A DNA stretch of 64,000 bases from Pseudomonas sp. BN102 (GTDB lineage: Bacteria; Pseudomonadota; Gammaproteobacteria; Pseudomonadales; Pseudomonadaceae), in contig NZ_SSON01000080.1 of the NCBI RefSeq assembly GCF_029871245.1, forward strand, positions 186,001 to 250,000, read 5' to 3'. Numbering within the stretch: position 1 is the stretch's first letter; every line of letters begins with the position of its first letter. Of this stretch, positions 52,016 to 64,000 are shown one piece after another. The notes below the pieces were generated by a model that was not told where the DNA came from, did no database searches, and saw nothing but the letters and a program-made list of their open reading frames with translations. Both the position numbers and the translations under genes were made by a program.

Positions 52016-54183
52016 CTACGGGAATGTGCCTTCCGGACGCAGGATGAGCGTGCCCAGGGGCGGCAGGTCGAGGCTGAGCGACTGGCTTTCACCGTGGGCG
52101 GCGATGACTTCGCTGGCCAGGGTGCCTCTCGAGCCGGCCTTGGAGCCGGTGAAACGTTCATCGTCCGTGTTCAGCAGGACCTCCCAAAACCCCGCGCGGG
52201 GCACGCCAATGCGGTAGCCGGGCCGCGGCTCGGGGGTGAAGTTGTGGACCACCAGCAACGGCGCTGCACCCTCGGCATGACGCAACCAGGCGAATACGCT
52301 GTTGTGCTGGTCGTCGCCGATCAGCCACTGGAAGCCCTCCGCGCGGTCGTCGCGCCGGTGCAGGGCGGGTTCGCCGCGATAGAGGCAGTTCAGCTCGCGC
52401 ACCAGGGCCTGCACGGCGGCGTGTTCCGGGTAGCGCAGCAAATACCAGTCCAGCTGCTGGTCGTGGTCCCATTCGCGCCACTGGCCGAACTCGCAGCCCA
52501 TGAACAGCAGCTTCTTGCCCGGGTGGGTCCACATGAAGGCCAGGTACAGGCGCAGGTTGGCGAACTGCTGCCAACGGTCGCCAGGCATCTTGCCCAGCAG
52601 CGAGCCCTTGCCGTGCACCACCTCGTCATGGGAGATCGGCAGGATGAAATGCTCGGAAAAGGCATAGAGCAGGCCGAAGGTCAGCTGGTGGTGATGGTGC
52701 TTGCGGTGGATGGGTTCCTTCTGGATATAGCCCAGGCTGTCGTGCATCCAGCCCATGTTCCACTTGTAGGCGAAGCCCAGCCCGCCCTCGCCCGTGGGGT
52801 GGCTGACCCCCGGCCAGGCGGTGGATTCCTCGGCTATCACCAGGGCTCCGGACGCTTCGGCGTGCACCACTTCATTGAGGTGGCGGAGGAATTCGATGGC
52901 CTCCAGATTCTCCCGCCCGCCATGGCGGTTGGGTATCCATTCGTCGTCCTTGCGCGAGTAGTCGCGGTAGAGCATCGAGGCCACCGCATCCACGCGCAGC
53001 CCGTCCACGTGGTAGACCCGCAGCCAGTGCAGCGCCGAAGCCAGCATGAAGCCGTGCACCTCGGTGCGGCCAAGGTTGTAGATGAAGGTGTCCCAATCCT
53101 GGTGGAAGCCCTCGAAGGGGTGCGCGTACTCGTAGAGCGCGGTGCCGTCGAAACGTCCCAGGCCGTGTTCGTCGGTGGGAAAGTGCGCCGGCACCCAGTC
53201 CAGGATCACGCCGATGCCCGCACAGTGACAGGCGTCGACGAAGGCGGCGAAGTCCGCCGGGGTGCCATGGCGTGCGGTGGGGGCGAACAGCGACAACGGC
53301 TGATAGCCCCAGGAACCGCCGAAGGGGTACTCCATGATCGGCATCAGTTCGATATGGCTGAAGCCGAGGTCACGGATATAGGGGATCAGCCGTTCCGCCA
53401 GCTCCGCCCAGCTCGGCGGACGCTCATCGACCCGTTGCCAGGAGCCGGGATGCAGCTCGTAGATCGCCAGCGGCTGGTCGTGGGCCTGGTGCTTGGTGCG
53501 CTTGGCCATCCAGTCGTAGTCCTGCCAGTCGAAGGCCAGGGGCTCCACCACCCGCGAACTGGTGGCCGGCGGCATCTCCCCGGCCAGGGCGACCGGGTCG
53601 GCCTTCAGCGGCAGCAGGCCGTCTGCGCCGAGGATTTCGTACTTATACAGCTCGCCGGCGCCCAGTCGCGGGATGAACAGTTCCCACACGCCGGACGGGT
53701 AGCGCAGGCGCATGGGATGGCGGCGGCCGTCCCAGCCATTGAATTCGCCCACTACCGACACCCGTCGGGCGTTCGGCGCCCAGACCGCGAAGCGCACGCC
53801 GGGAATACCGTCATGTTCCATCAGCTGTGCGCCGAAGGAGCGGCCCAGGTCGCGGTGATTGCCTTCGGCGAAGAGGTAGAGGTCCAGGTCGCCGAGCAGG
53901 GTGCCGAAGGCGTAAGGATCCTCGGTCTCCTGCTGGCCGCCCGGCCACCGGATGCGCAGGCGGTAGGCCGGGCACTCGGCCAGCTGCAGCTCGAAGAGCC
54001 CCTCGGCATCGGTGCGCGCCATCGCACCCAGAGATTCGCCGCTGTCGGCGGCCAGCAGCTCCACCGCTTCGGCGCCGGGCAGCCAGACCCGCACCAGAGT
54101 GTCCTCGCCCTGCCGCTGCGGCCCCAGGTAGGCGAAGGGGTCGCCCTCCTCCGCACGGCGCAGGCGTTCCAGTCTTTCGTCGG

Positions 54184-54187
<4 letters not shown>
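52016..54187 (-). CDS. glgB: 1,4-alpha-glucan branching enzyme (GH13)
   Basis: A 723-residue branching enzyme with two N-terminal CBM48-type domains (about residues 25-110 and 120-215, the latter with [20 protein letters not shown]) and a GH13 barrel: [53 protein letters not shown] and [20 protein letters not shown]. It adds alpha-1,6 branches to the glucan that GlgE elongates. It overlaps treS by 4 nt as the last gene of glgE-treS-glgB. Confidence 0.94.
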
Positions 54188-57489
<3,302 letters not shown>

Positions 57490-57502
57490 GGTCATGCTCC
57501 TT

Positions 57503-59488
57503 TCAGCGCACCGCGCGGATGCGCCAGATGCCGAACGGCAGATGCCAGGGATCGATACGCATCCACTGCACCTTGCCGTGCCAGACCCAGCGGTTGCCGT
57601 TCATCAGGTCCTCGCCCTCGAGGTCGGCATCGTCGGCCAGGCCGAACTCCCAGAGCGGCAGCTCGAAGTGGGCTTCCTGGGCATGCTCCGGGTCGAGGCT
57701 GATGGCGACCAGAATGAAATTAGCCAGGTCCTCGGTGCGCTTGCCGAAGTAGAGGATCCTGTCGTTCCACACGTTGTAGGCCTGGAACCCAAGGTGGGTC
57801 TGCAGCGCCGGATTGTCGCGGCGGATCTGGTTGAGGCGGGAGATCTCCGCACAGATGTTGCCCGGCGCCTGGTAGTCACGGGGGCGCAGCTGGTACTTCT
57901 CGGAATCCAGGTACTCCTCCTTGCCCGGCACGGGTGCGGCCTCGCAGAGCTCGAAACCCGAGTACATGCCCCAGAGGCCGGAGCCCATGGTGGCCAGGGC
58001 GGCGCGGATGAGGAAACCGGGGCGTCCCGACCCCTGGAGGAAATACGGGTTGATGTCCGGCGTGTTGACGAAGAAGTTCGGCCGGTAGCAATGGCGCCAG
58101 GGCAGCTGGTTGAGCTCAGTGAGGTAGCTCTGCAGCTCGTCCTTGGTATTGCGCCAGGTGAAGTAGGTGTAGCTCTGGCTGAAGCCGAGCTTGCCCAGGC
58201 GCGCCATCATTGCCGGCCGGGTGAAGGCTTCGGAGAGGAAGATCACCTGCGGGTGGCGCCCACGCACGTCGGCGATCAGCCACTCCCAGAACGGCATGGG
58301 CTTGGTATGGGGGTTGTCCACGCGAAACAGGGTGACACCCAGCTCCACCCAGACCAGCACCACGTCACGCAGGGCCAGCCAGAGACCGGGGATAGCGGCC
58401 TCGGCATAGAAGTCGACATTGACGATGTCCTCATACTTTTTCGGTGGGTTCTCCGCATGGCGGATGCTGCCGTCCGGCCGCCAGTTGAACCAGTCGGGAT
58501 GCTGGTGCAGCCAGGGGTGGTCGGGCGAGCACTGGATGGCGAAATCCAGCGCGACTTCCAGGTTATGCGCCCGTGCGGCGTTCACCAGCTCGCGGAAATC
58601 CTCGAAGCTGCCCAGCTGCGGGTGCAGCGCGTCGTGGCCACCCTCCCCGCCGCCGATGGCGTAGGGGCTGCCGGGATCGTCCGGCCCGGCCACCAGGCTG
58701 TTGTTGGGGCCCTTGCGGTGGGTCTTGCCGATGGGATGGATCGGCGGAAAATAAAGCACGTCGAAGCCCATGGCGGCGATTTCCGGCAGGCGCCGCTGGA
58801 CATCGGCGAAGGTGCCATGGCGTTGTGGATCGCCGCTCTCCGAGCGCGGGAACAGCTCGTACCAGCTGCCGAACTGAGCCAGGCGACGCTCCACATCGAG
58901 CGGGTAGCTTTCGCTGCGCAGTAGATGCGGGCGGTGCTCGGCGCGGCGCATCAGCTCACCCACCTCCGGCTCGATCAGCAGCGCCACCTGCTCTTCCACG
59001 GTCTGCCGGGTATCCAGGCGGTCCATCAGCTGCGCCAACTCGGCGCCCAGTTCCACCGGCGCCTCGGCGGCAATGCGCCGGATCAGCTGCGCGCCCTCCT
59101 TGAGCTCCAGCTGCACCGGCACGCCCGCGCCGAACTTCTTCAACAGCTCATATCGGTAGCTGGCATAGAGGTCCACCCAGGCTTCGATGGCGAACTCGGC
59201 GCGGCCCACGGCGTCCGGCACCAGGCGCGCCGTCCAGAGGTCGTTGCCGAGCGCCTGCATGGGCACGCGTTGCCAGTCGGCCTCGCCGGCCTTGCGCCAG
59301 AGCAAGTCGGCGGCCAGTTGATCATGGCCGTCGGTGAAGATCACCGCGCCGATGTCCAGTGGCTGATGGCTCAGGCACTTGGCGGCGAAGCGCCCCCCTT
59401 CCACGACCGGTTCCACTCCCTCGATGGCAAGGCGCGGTTGCTGGGCCGCAAGGATGGCGCCGGTTTCGGTCTGTTGGATCGAAAGCAT
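57503..59488 (-). CDS. glgE: alpha-1,4-glucan:maltose-1-phosphate maltosyltransferase
   Basis: A 661-residue GH13_3 enzyme: FDVLYFPPIHPIGKTHRKGP, NPPKKYEDIVNVDFY, GVTLFRVDNPHTKPMPFWEW (nucleophile Asp) and IFLSEAFTRPAMMARLGKLG (acid/base Glu) are diagnostic. It transfers maltosyl from maltose-1-phosphate to glucan, releasing phosphate. First gene of the glgE-treS-glgB minus-strand operon; treS starts 13 nt after its stop. AGGAG sites precede the ATG. Confidence 0.94.
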   Translation of the reverse strand: MLSIQQTETGAILAAQQPRLAIEGVEPVVEGGRFAAKCLSHQPLDIGAVIFTDGHDQLAADLLWRKAGEADWQRVPMQALGNDLWTARLVPDAVGRAEFAIEAWVDLYASYRYELLKKFGAGVPVQLELKEGAQLIRRIAAEAPVELGAELAQLMDRLDTRQTVEEQVALLIEPEVGELMRRAEHRPHLLRSESYPLDVERRLAQFGSWYELFPRSESGDPQRHGTFADVQRRLPEIAAMGFDVLYFPPIHPIGKTHRKGPNNSLVAGPDDPGSPYAIGGGEGGHDALHPQLGSFEDFRELVNAARAHNLEVALDFAIQCSPDHPWLHQHPDWFNWRPDGSIRHAENPPKKYEDIVNVDFYAEAAIPGLWLALRDVVLVWVELGVTLFRVDNPHTKPMPFWEWLIADVRGRHPQVIFLSEAFTRPAMMARLGKLGFSQSYTYFTWRNTKDELQSYLTELNQLPWRHCYRPNFFVNTPDINPYFLQGSGRPGFLIRAALATMGSGLWGMYSGFELCEAAPVPGKEEYLDSEKYQLRPRDYQAPGNICAEISRLNQIRRDNPALQTHLGFQAYNVWNDRILYFGKRTEDLANFILVAISLDPEHAQEAHFELPLWEFGLADDADLEGEDLMNGNRWVWHGKVQWMRIDPWHLPFGIWRIRAVR

Positions 59489-59648
59489 CGCTCCTGGCTC
59501 CTTTACGCCTGGCAGACGTTTCGTTCGTGAATCCGTCAGGCGCGGCGGGCCGGCGGATGCTGCATCCCGGCAACGCTGGCCTCTTGAGTTCCGAAAGCGG
59601 ATCGGCGGGAAAAGTTCACAGGGATTTGGACCGGTGGCCGATGGCTGC

Positions 59649-60185
59649 CTAAGAGTCGCCGTCCTGTTTGCCGTTCGGCTTGCTGGTCGGTTCGTCGTCC
59701 CGCTTGCCGTTCGGCCTGGGGTCCACCAGCAGGGGGATCACGTGGAGCACCAGCAGCGCCATCAGGGTGCCGAGGACGGCGGTGGCTTCGCGGCCCAGGC
59801 CCACGGCCACGCCAATGGCAGTGGCGGACCAGAGCCCGGCGGCGGTGGTCAGGCCCTTCACGTCCGAGGTGCTATGGCCCTTGAGGATGGTGCCGGCGCA
59901 GAGAAAGCCGATGCCGGCGGCAATGCCCTGGATCACCCGGCTGATGGCGTCGTGTCCCGCCCCCTCCTGCTCCAGGGCCATGACGAAGAGCGCGGCGCCC
60001 AGGCACACCAGCATATGGGTGCGGACACCCGCGGCCTTGCCCATCACTTCCCGCTCGTAACCCAGCAGCCCGCCTAGCAGTATGGCCAGCCCCAGGCGCA
60101 GGATGGCGCGGGTCAGGTACTCCACCTCGCCGAGGTCGGAGAACTCGCTCAGCAGGGTTACCAGGATGCGTTCGCTGAAGTCCAT
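59649..60185 (-). CDS. MgtC/SapB family membrane protein
   Basis: A 178-residue inner-membrane protein with four to five N-terminal helices: ILRLGLAILLGGLLGYEREV, AAGVRTHMLVCLGAALFVMA, IAAGIGFLCAGTILKGHST and VKGLTTAAGLWSATAIGVAV are the MgtC/SapB core. The C-terminal tail is short and polar, without the ACT-like domain of MgtC itself. GGAAAGG lies before ATG 60185. Members affect magnesium stress, ATP homeostasis or cellulose control. Its link with glgE downstream (160-nt gap) is unclear. Confidence 0.85.
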   Translation of the reverse strand: MDFSERILVTLLSEFSDLGEVEYLTRAILRLGLAILLGGLLGYEREVMGKAAGVRTHMLVCLGAALFVMALEQEGAGHDAISRVIQGIAAGIGFLCAGTILKGHSTSDVKGLTTAAGLWSATAIGVAVGLGREATAVLGTLMALLVLHVIPLLVDPRPNGKRDDEPTSKPNGKQDGDS

Positions 60186-60366
60186 CGGCCTTTCCGAGAC
60201 AGGGCCCATGAACTTCTGAGGCCAGGCCAGCCGCAGAGGTTCGGCCAATCCGAGGGGCGGCAGGCCCGTTCATCAGGCGGGCTGAACCATCGCGCGGTCC
60301 CGGCCTTCTTCCGAAACAAGGGCCGCGCGGCAGTCCGGCAGCGCGACGAATCAGGAGGACCACGCC

Positions 60367-60744
60367 ATGCCACGTGGAAGCAAGGCGAAGTACACCGACA
60401 AGCAGAAGCGCAAGGCCGAGCACATAGAGGAGAGCTACGAGGCCAAGGGCGTTCCCGAACGCGAAGCCGAGGCCCGCGCCTGGGCCACGGTGAACAAGCA
60501 ATCCGGCGGCGGCGAGAAAGCCGGCGGCTCCGGCCGGCGCACCAGCCCGGAAACCAAGAAGGCCGCCCGCAAATCCTCGGCCCGCCGCGCCGTGGCGACC
60601 CGTCGTGGCGTCCCCCGTCCAGGGAGCACCCTGGATTCGATGAGCAAGACCGAGCTGATGGACCGCGCACGCAAACGCAATATCGCCGGGCGTTCGAAGA
60701 TGCGTAAGCAAGAGCTGATCGAGGCCTTGCGCAAGGCGGGCTGA
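60367..60744 (+). CDS. small basic protein with C-terminal Rho-N/SAP-like motif
   Basis: A 125-residue Lys/Arg-rich protein. The N-terminal part (MPRGSKAKYTDKQKRKAEHI, EERAW-like EAEARAWATVNKQSGGG) is of a type often labelled plasmid-stabilisation protein. The C-terminal 40 residues (LDSMSKTELMDRARKRNIAG, KMRKQELIEALRKAG) form a Rho-N/SAP-like helix-extended-helix that may bind nucleic acid. Homologues are common beside stress genes in pseudomonads; a plasmid role is not implied. A strong terminator follows. Confidence 0.75.
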   Translation: MPRGSKAKYTDKQKRKAEHIEESYEAKGVPEREAEARAWATVNKQSGGGEKAGGSGRRTSPETKKAARKSSARRAVATRRGVPRPGSTLDSMSKTELMDRARKRNIAGRSKMRKQELIEALRKAG

Positions 60745-60756
60745 CCTCTCTCCCCC

Positions 60757-60790
60757 ATCCGCCGCGGTTGGTGTTGCGGCGGATTTTTTT
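60757..60790 (+). terminator. intrinsic terminator
   Basis: ATCCGCCGC (60757-60765) pairs perfectly with GCGGCGGAT (60776-60784) around a 10-nt loop, and T continues from 60784 to 60790. It ends the gene at 60367-60744. Confidence 0.9.
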
Positions 60791-60833
60791 GCCTCGAGTC
60801 TGGCGGTGTGAAGAGGCCTGCACGTGCCCCACC

Positions 60834-60858
60834 GTAGGGTGCGCCATGCGCACCCTAC
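60834..60858. repeat. GTAGGGTGCGC hairpin
   Basis: GTAGGGTGCGC and GCGCACCCTAC are perfect 11-bp arms with a 3-nt loop CAT. It is the compact form of the element at 13607-13676 and lies between the terminator and the metallothionein gene. Confidence 0.75.
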
Positions 60859-60911
60859 CTGGTCAACGCCGTTGCCCGCGTCAAGCCCGGGGGCTGGCGC
60901 GGGCCGGGAGG

Positions 60912-61154
60912 TCAAGGCGAAATCGGATCGCTCGCCGGGAAGGTCTCTTCCAGCGCGTTGTCCACCTGGGACTCCTTCGGCTTGTCGCGGACGGTGGGAT
61001 CGCCGCAGCGGCACTCGGCATCGCGGCATTGCTTGCAGCCTTCCGGGTGGCGGTCGGCGCAGGCCTCGCAACAGTAGGCCTTTCCATTGCGCATCACGGC
61101 GTCGGCGCCTACCACACAGGTGCAGTTGGGGCAGGCGCAGCGGTTGTCATTCAT
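60912..61154 (-). CDS. bacterial metallothionein (SmtA/BmtA family)
   Basis: An 80-residue protein with eleven Cys: CACPNCTC, AYCCEAC, GCKQC and ECRC, plus His35 in DRHPEGC, as in Pseudomonas metallothioneins that bind zinc, cadmium or copper(I). The 25-residue C-terminal tail ends ALEETFPASDPISP, a motif found at the end of other small proteins in proteobacteria and of unknown role. AGAGGA lies upstream. It probably buffers cytosolic metal. Confidence 0.9.
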   Translation of the reverse strand: MNDNRCACPNCTCVVGADAVMRNGKAYCCEACADRHPEGCKQCRDAECRCGDPTVRDKPKESQVDNALEETFPASDPISP

Positions 61155-61438
61155 GGCCGAATCCTCTGCAGGAAAAAGCCCATGGCCGTGTTGGGCGTGC
61201 GGATGAAGCGGCTGCCCGGCAACCTTTGCGGAGCGCTTGGGTAACGGTGCCTACGCTGGGAAAGGAGCGAAACCATGGATCACCCCTCCCTGCCGACCAG
61301 GTCTCCCCGACGCGCCCTGGTATGGCGCCGTGAGCGCTTACGGGACAGGGATACCCTGACTTTCACGCCGAAACGGTTGGCTGGAGTCCAGCCGATCCTG
61401 GGACTGTTCATGGAGCCTCCCCGCGCGATCGCGCATGC

Positions 61439-61867
61439 TCATTCCTCTTCGTCGCCCGCGGGCGAAACCTTGTCGGTCCAGAGCTTGCCGTCCAGCGGGG
61501 CGGAGCGCCCCAGCTCGGCTTCATCGAGGCCGATACCGCCGCCGATCTCGGACTCGTCGACGCGGCGCAGGTCGGCATCGGCCGGCATTCCGGGCGCACT
61601 GGTGCCGGTCAGGTCGTAGAGGGTGTCGGGGCTGAGGTCGTCGAGGGTGACGTTGTCTTCGTGTTCGCTGTCGGTGAGGGTTTCGCCGCCGGTCATGCCG
61701 CACTCGGCCACGCGCTCCGGCGGGAACTCTTTCTCGACCTCGCCGGCCGGCCGCTGATCGCCAATGCGGCCCTGGCGCTCGTCGCGCTCTTCACTGAAGT
61801 CCAGCTCGCGCACCGAGCGGTCCTCGGCGTCGTCTGGTGCTCGCGGCGTGGGGTTGTCGCGGATCAT
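61439..61867 (-). CDS. acidic conserved hypothetical protein
   Basis: A 142-residue, very acidic, low-complexity protein without membrane segments. It contains DDAEDRSVRELDFSEERDER, RVAECGMTGGETLTDSEHED and ESEIGGGIGLDEAELGRSAP. I have seen similar Pseudomonas proteins labelled HPr-related, but no phosphocarrier motif is visible here and I do not support that name. GGAG lies 7 nt before the ATG. Confidence 0.68.
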   Translation of the reverse strand: MIRDNPTPRAPDDAEDRSVRELDFSEERDERQGRIGDQRPAGEVEKEFPPERVAECGMTGGETLTDSEHEDNVTLDDLSPDTLYDLTGTSAPGMPADADLRRVDESEIGGGIGLDEAELGRSAPLDGKLWTDKVSPAGDEEE

Positions 61868-61949
61868 CTGGCTTCTCCAGCTGAGTACCTACCTCAATCG
61901 ACTGGAAGCCATGACGAATGATTCAGACTTTTTGCCGGGCGGCCCGGCG

Positions 61950-62246
61950 TTAGAAATGCAGGCGTCCGCGGTTGTCGAACGCTTCCCGGGCGGCCTGGGT
62001 GTCGTCCGTGTCCCTGGCCGGGGCACGGACGACCCGGGTCTCGAAGTGGAATACCGGCGCCTGCTGGCGCAGCACCGGCCGACTGTCCCCGGGGCCACGC
62101 CCGGCGTACTGGCCATAGATGCCCAGCAGCAACACGCCGAAGAGCATGCAGATGCCGAGGCGCTGGATGCTGCGCGAATCCTGGCGGGGCGGTTGGCGCA
62201 GAACCAGGGCTCGCGCCCTGCGCCGCTTGAGGCTGGAGCGTCCCAT
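61950..62246 (-). CDS. small single-TM hypothetical protein
   Basis: A 98-residue protein: Arg-rich N-terminus (MGRSSLKRRRARALVLRQ), one hydrophobic helix (ICMLFGVLLLGIYGQYAG) and a polar outer part. Its ATG overlaps the stop codon of the upstream gene by one base (TGATG), showing translational coupling with the 76-residue protein. Function unknown. Confidence 0.6.
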   Translation of the reverse strand: MGRSSLKRRRARALVLRQPPRQDSRSIQRLGICMLFGVLLLGIYGQYAGRGPGDSRPVLRQQAPVFHFETRVVRAPARDTDDTQAAREAFDNRGRLHF

Positions 62247-62476
62247 CAGTCGTCCAGCAATTTGTCCATCAATTCGAGGGCCAGCCGCTGGGTGCTGGTT
62301 TCGTCCAGCAGGTCTTGCTGGCGGATGCCGACCACTGTCGTTCGGGGGATGGCGAGGTACTGGTTGCTGAGGATGATGGAGCAACTGTCATCGTCCTCCC
62401 ACAGGCATTCGAACTGGAAGGTGACGCTCATTCTGTTCAGGGTGTCCTCAACCTGGCGAAGCATCAAATTATTCAT
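62246..62476 (-). CDS. small hypothetical protein upstream in the same unit
   Basis: A 76-residue soluble protein beginning MNNLMLRQVEDTLNRMSVTF, with EDDDSCSIILSNQYLA and a helical C-terminus. The size, acidity and helix-strand-helix look resemble small chaperones, but I do not recognise a family. GAGAGGA precedes the ATG at 62476. Confidence 0.6.
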   Translation of the reverse strand: MNNLMLRQVEDTLNRMSVTFQFECLWEDDDSCSIILSNQYLAIPRTTVVGIRQQDLLDETSTQRLALELMDKLLDD

Positions 62477-62969
62477 TATCAGTCCTCTCACCAATCGAGC
62501 AGCCGGACTTGAAAACCTAGCAGGGAAAGTCCAGTCGTAAATGCTGGCAAACAGCCTTCCGTCGAGCCGTTGCCAAGTGCCAACAGGCAATGCCCGATGC
62601 AGAGGCGTTCGCGCAGTATCGATCTGCCATCGCATTGGAGTGGGTGCCGACGAACGGATGCCATGCCATTGTTTTGGCACCACTCATTTGACGAATTTCT
62701 CGCATTTCCGCTGATTCTGGCTATGGTTTTTTTTGCACCGTGAGAGCGGGCACGGCGAAATTCTCGAGTTCCCCCACAACCTTGTTCCAGAGCGGGCCGC
62801 TGCGCCCGGCTCGTGAATTCGTGCGCCTTGAAAAACAACCAGCGGAGCGACATCGAATAGGGAGCGCCGCACCTTCCGGGGAACAAGGAAACCCAGCCTG
62901 GCCAATCGTCTCGACAAGGACGCACGGATAGCCAGGACCGTCGGAAGTGAACGGAAAGGAGATCGGACA
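62477..62969. other. 493-nt region without a supported gene
   Basis: This stretch separates divergent genes and has lower GC than its neighbours. TTGACG at 62689-62694 resembles a -35 box, but no -10 at proper spacing was found. A T-run (about 62725-62735) is present without a hairpin. Short frames in it lack ribosome sites and family resemblance. It probably holds the promoters of the flanking genes. Confidence 0.5.
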
Positions 62970-63326
62970 GTGCAAGTCATTCAATCCATTGCAGCGAAGT
63001 ATCTCGCCGAAGCCTTCTTCGACTTCAAGGTACGGTTCCAGCAGCGCCCGGACGGCGCGCTGGTACTGGAATTGCGCGACCAGCAGGGCAAGCGCCTGGT
63101 GCGCCGGGCGATCGGCCGCGAGGAGCTGTGCAACGGCGCGGTCCTGCTCACCCTGGTGGAAAGGATCAGGCGCGACCTCATCCTGGAAGCGGGCCCGCTG
63201 CGGGAAGACCAGGCGTTGCAATTCAAGCATGGTTCCGAGCTGCCCAGCTTCATCCCCAACCAGCCTCGCCGGGAGCGCAAGGTGGTGATGGCCGGAGCGC
63301 GTCTGCAGGCCCGCGGCCGAGCCTGA
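62970..63326 (+). CDS. DUF3509-like small protein
   Basis: A 118-residue protein starting at GTG 62970, with AAAGGAG 8 nt upstream. YLAEAFFDFKVRFQQRPDGA, LVLELRDQQGKRLVRRAI and LVERIRRDLILEAGPLRED resemble DUF3509, a Pseudomonas family of unknown function; I am moderately sure. The tail is Arg-rich. It is followed by the DUF4142 gene in the same direction with a 96-nt gap. Confidence 0.6.
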   Translation: MQVIQSIAAKYLAEAFFDFKVRFQQRPDGALVLELRDQQGKRLVRRAIGREELCNGAVLLTLVERIRRDLILEAGPLREDQALQFKHGSELPSFIPNQPRRERKVVMAGARLQARGRA

Positions 63327-63422
63327 GCCGGCTGGCCGGGACGTGCCGGACTCCGGCCGCATGGAACTTCCCGTTTCCCGCCTCTTCTACCGTCTGAGGG
63401 GATCAGAACTGGAGGACGCCAT

Positions 63423-63938
63423 ATGTTTCGCAGCATTGGAATCCTGATGTTCACCCTGCTCGGATCGCTTCCCATGGCCGTGACCGCGCAGGCCGCCGAT
63501 GAAATAAGCGTGCAGGAGTTCGTGACCAAGGCCACGGCAAATGGCATCGCCGAGGTCCAGGCCGGCAAGCTGGCGCTGCAGAAGGGCACGTCGCTCAAGG
63601 TCAAGGAGTTCGCCCAGATGATGGTCACCGAGCACGCGGCGGCCAACCGGCAGCTCGCCGCTCTGGCGCAGAAGCGCAGGATCAAGGTGCCGGAGACTTC
63701 CACACTGATGGCGCGGGCCAAGCAGAAAATCCTCGAGATGCGCGGTGAGAGGTCCTTCGACCAGGCCTATGCGAACAACCAGGTGGTGGCCCACAAGGCC
63801 AGCGTGGCGCTGTTCCACCAGGCGGCCAACTCGGAGGATGAGGATATCCGCGCCTTCGCCATCCAGACTCTGCCGCAGCTGGAACAACACCTGCGCCTGG
63901 CCGAGGACCTGGCGGTCGACGTGGGCGCCACCCGATAG
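63423..63938 (+). CDS. DUF4142 periplasmic protein, paralogue 2
   Basis: A 171-residue exported protein with a signal peptide (about residues 1-24, LGSLPMAVTAQAADE) and a DUF4142 helical domain: EFVTKATANGIAEVQAGKLA, VKEFAQMMVTEHAAANRQLA and ASVALFHQAANSEDEDIRAF. It is a diverged paralogue of the protein at 51292-51804. GGAGGA precedes the ATG. The two copies flank the glgB-treS-glgE operon. Confidence 0.84.
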   Translation: MFRSIGILMFTLLGSLPMAVTAQAADEISVQEFVTKATANGIAEVQAGKLALQKGTSLKVKEFAQMMVTEHAAANRQLAALAQKRRIKVPETSTLMARAKQKILEMRGERSFDQAYANNQVVAHKASVALFHQAANSEDEDIRAFAIQTLPQLEQHLRLAEDLAVDVGATR

Positions 63939-64000
63939 CGAGTCCTTTGCGTCAGTGGCGCCATCCGGCCGACTTTCGCGACCAGAGCTATGATCCGGAG

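Noticed and set aside
61275-61619. 114-codon plus-strand frame with a good AAAGGAG site
   Set aside because: More than half overlaps the acidic protein gene in antisense, and the Arg/Pro-rich product has no recognisable feature. The first 55 codons could be a gene fragment, but nothing supports it.
63364-63397. GAACTT followed by TCTGA before the second DUF4142 gene, considered as an AlgU-type promoter
   Set aside because: The spacing is 23 nt, while the consensus needs 16-17 nt.
62488-63721. Minus-strand frames of 145-246 codons opposite the DUF3509-like and DUF4142 genes
   Set aside because: They have no ribosome sites and no family resemblance, and are antisense to better supported genes.

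Overview
The window is GC-rich, densely coded chromosomal DNA of a pseudomonad. The evidence is the gene set: a PotE/polyamine-rich transport complement, the glg/tre gene cluster in the arrangement known from Pseudomonas, a Pseudomonas-type metallothionein, a PSPA7_2676-type Cys-rich miniprotein, DUF3509/DUF4142 proteins, and many copies of the Pseudomonas REP motif (GTAGGAGCGAGCTTGCTCGC and relatives). No rRNA, tRNA, CRISPR array, prophage or insertion sequence was seen. Many genes overlap by 1-11 nt, marking several tight operons.

Layout. (1) 1-4.5 kb: 5' part of a DUF1302 outer-membrane gene (minus, runs off the left edge), then a PotE-like antiporter and an orphan periplasmic amino-acid-binding protein. 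(2) 4.6-11.4 kb: a co-directional envelope transport block: DUF3302 + HlyD pair (yiaW/yiaV type), AI-2E family permease, then an OMF lipoprotein-HlyD-DUF2955 tripartite pump and a two-TM potassium-channel protein. (3) 11.4-13.6 kb: an Rrf2 regulator divergent from a type II NADH dehydrogenase-like flavoprotein, with two related palindromes between them and a clear terminator after the flavoprotein. (4) 13.7-17.6 kb: two small membrane proteins, a LuxR-type regulator divergent from a polyamine-binding protein and a P1-family (DmpA-like) peptidase. (5) 17.7-23.6 kb: 5-oxoproline locus: DUF1445/D-glutamate-cyclase-like protein and LysR regulator on minus, MFS carrier and pxpA-pxpB-pxpC on plus. 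(6) 23.7-31.2 kb: a pseudouridine-synthase-like protein lacking the catalytic Asp, and a LysR regulator divergent from a complete polyamine-type ABC importer (ATPase, two permeases, binding protein) plus an amidase.

(7) 31.2-32.4 kb: REP-type repeats, a 31-codon hemerythrin remnant ended by a repeat, a Cys-rich four-helix copper-binding protein and a CinA/PncC protein. (8) 32.7-60 kb: the alpha-glucan/trehalose cluster. On plus: glgA-treZ-malQ-treY-DUF2934-glgX, then a wrecked zinc alcohol dehydrogenase fragment and a ybhP-clsB-ybhN type membrane-lipid operon. On minus: DUF2513-glgP and glgE-treS/mak-glgB. Together these encode both directions of metabolism: trehalose -> maltose -> maltose-1-P -> branched glucan (TreS/Mak, GlgE, GlgB) and glucan -> trehalose (GlgX debranching, TreY, TreZ), with MalQ and GlgP recycling maltodextrins. 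No glgC is present. (9) 60-64 kb: MgtC-like protein, metallothionein, a Rho-N/SAP-tailed basic protein, several small uncharacterised proteins and a second DUF4142 protein. The small stress-type genes flanking the glucan genes suggest a stress/stationary-phase island; that is inference from content.

The most unusual sequence-level observations are the two gene relics (hemerythrin, alcohol dehydrogenase), the shared palindromes at the Rrf2/NDH-2 locus, the perfect inverted repeat at the LysR/polyamine importer divergence, the degenerate pseudouridine synthase, and the families of palindromic repeats filling intergenic gaps.
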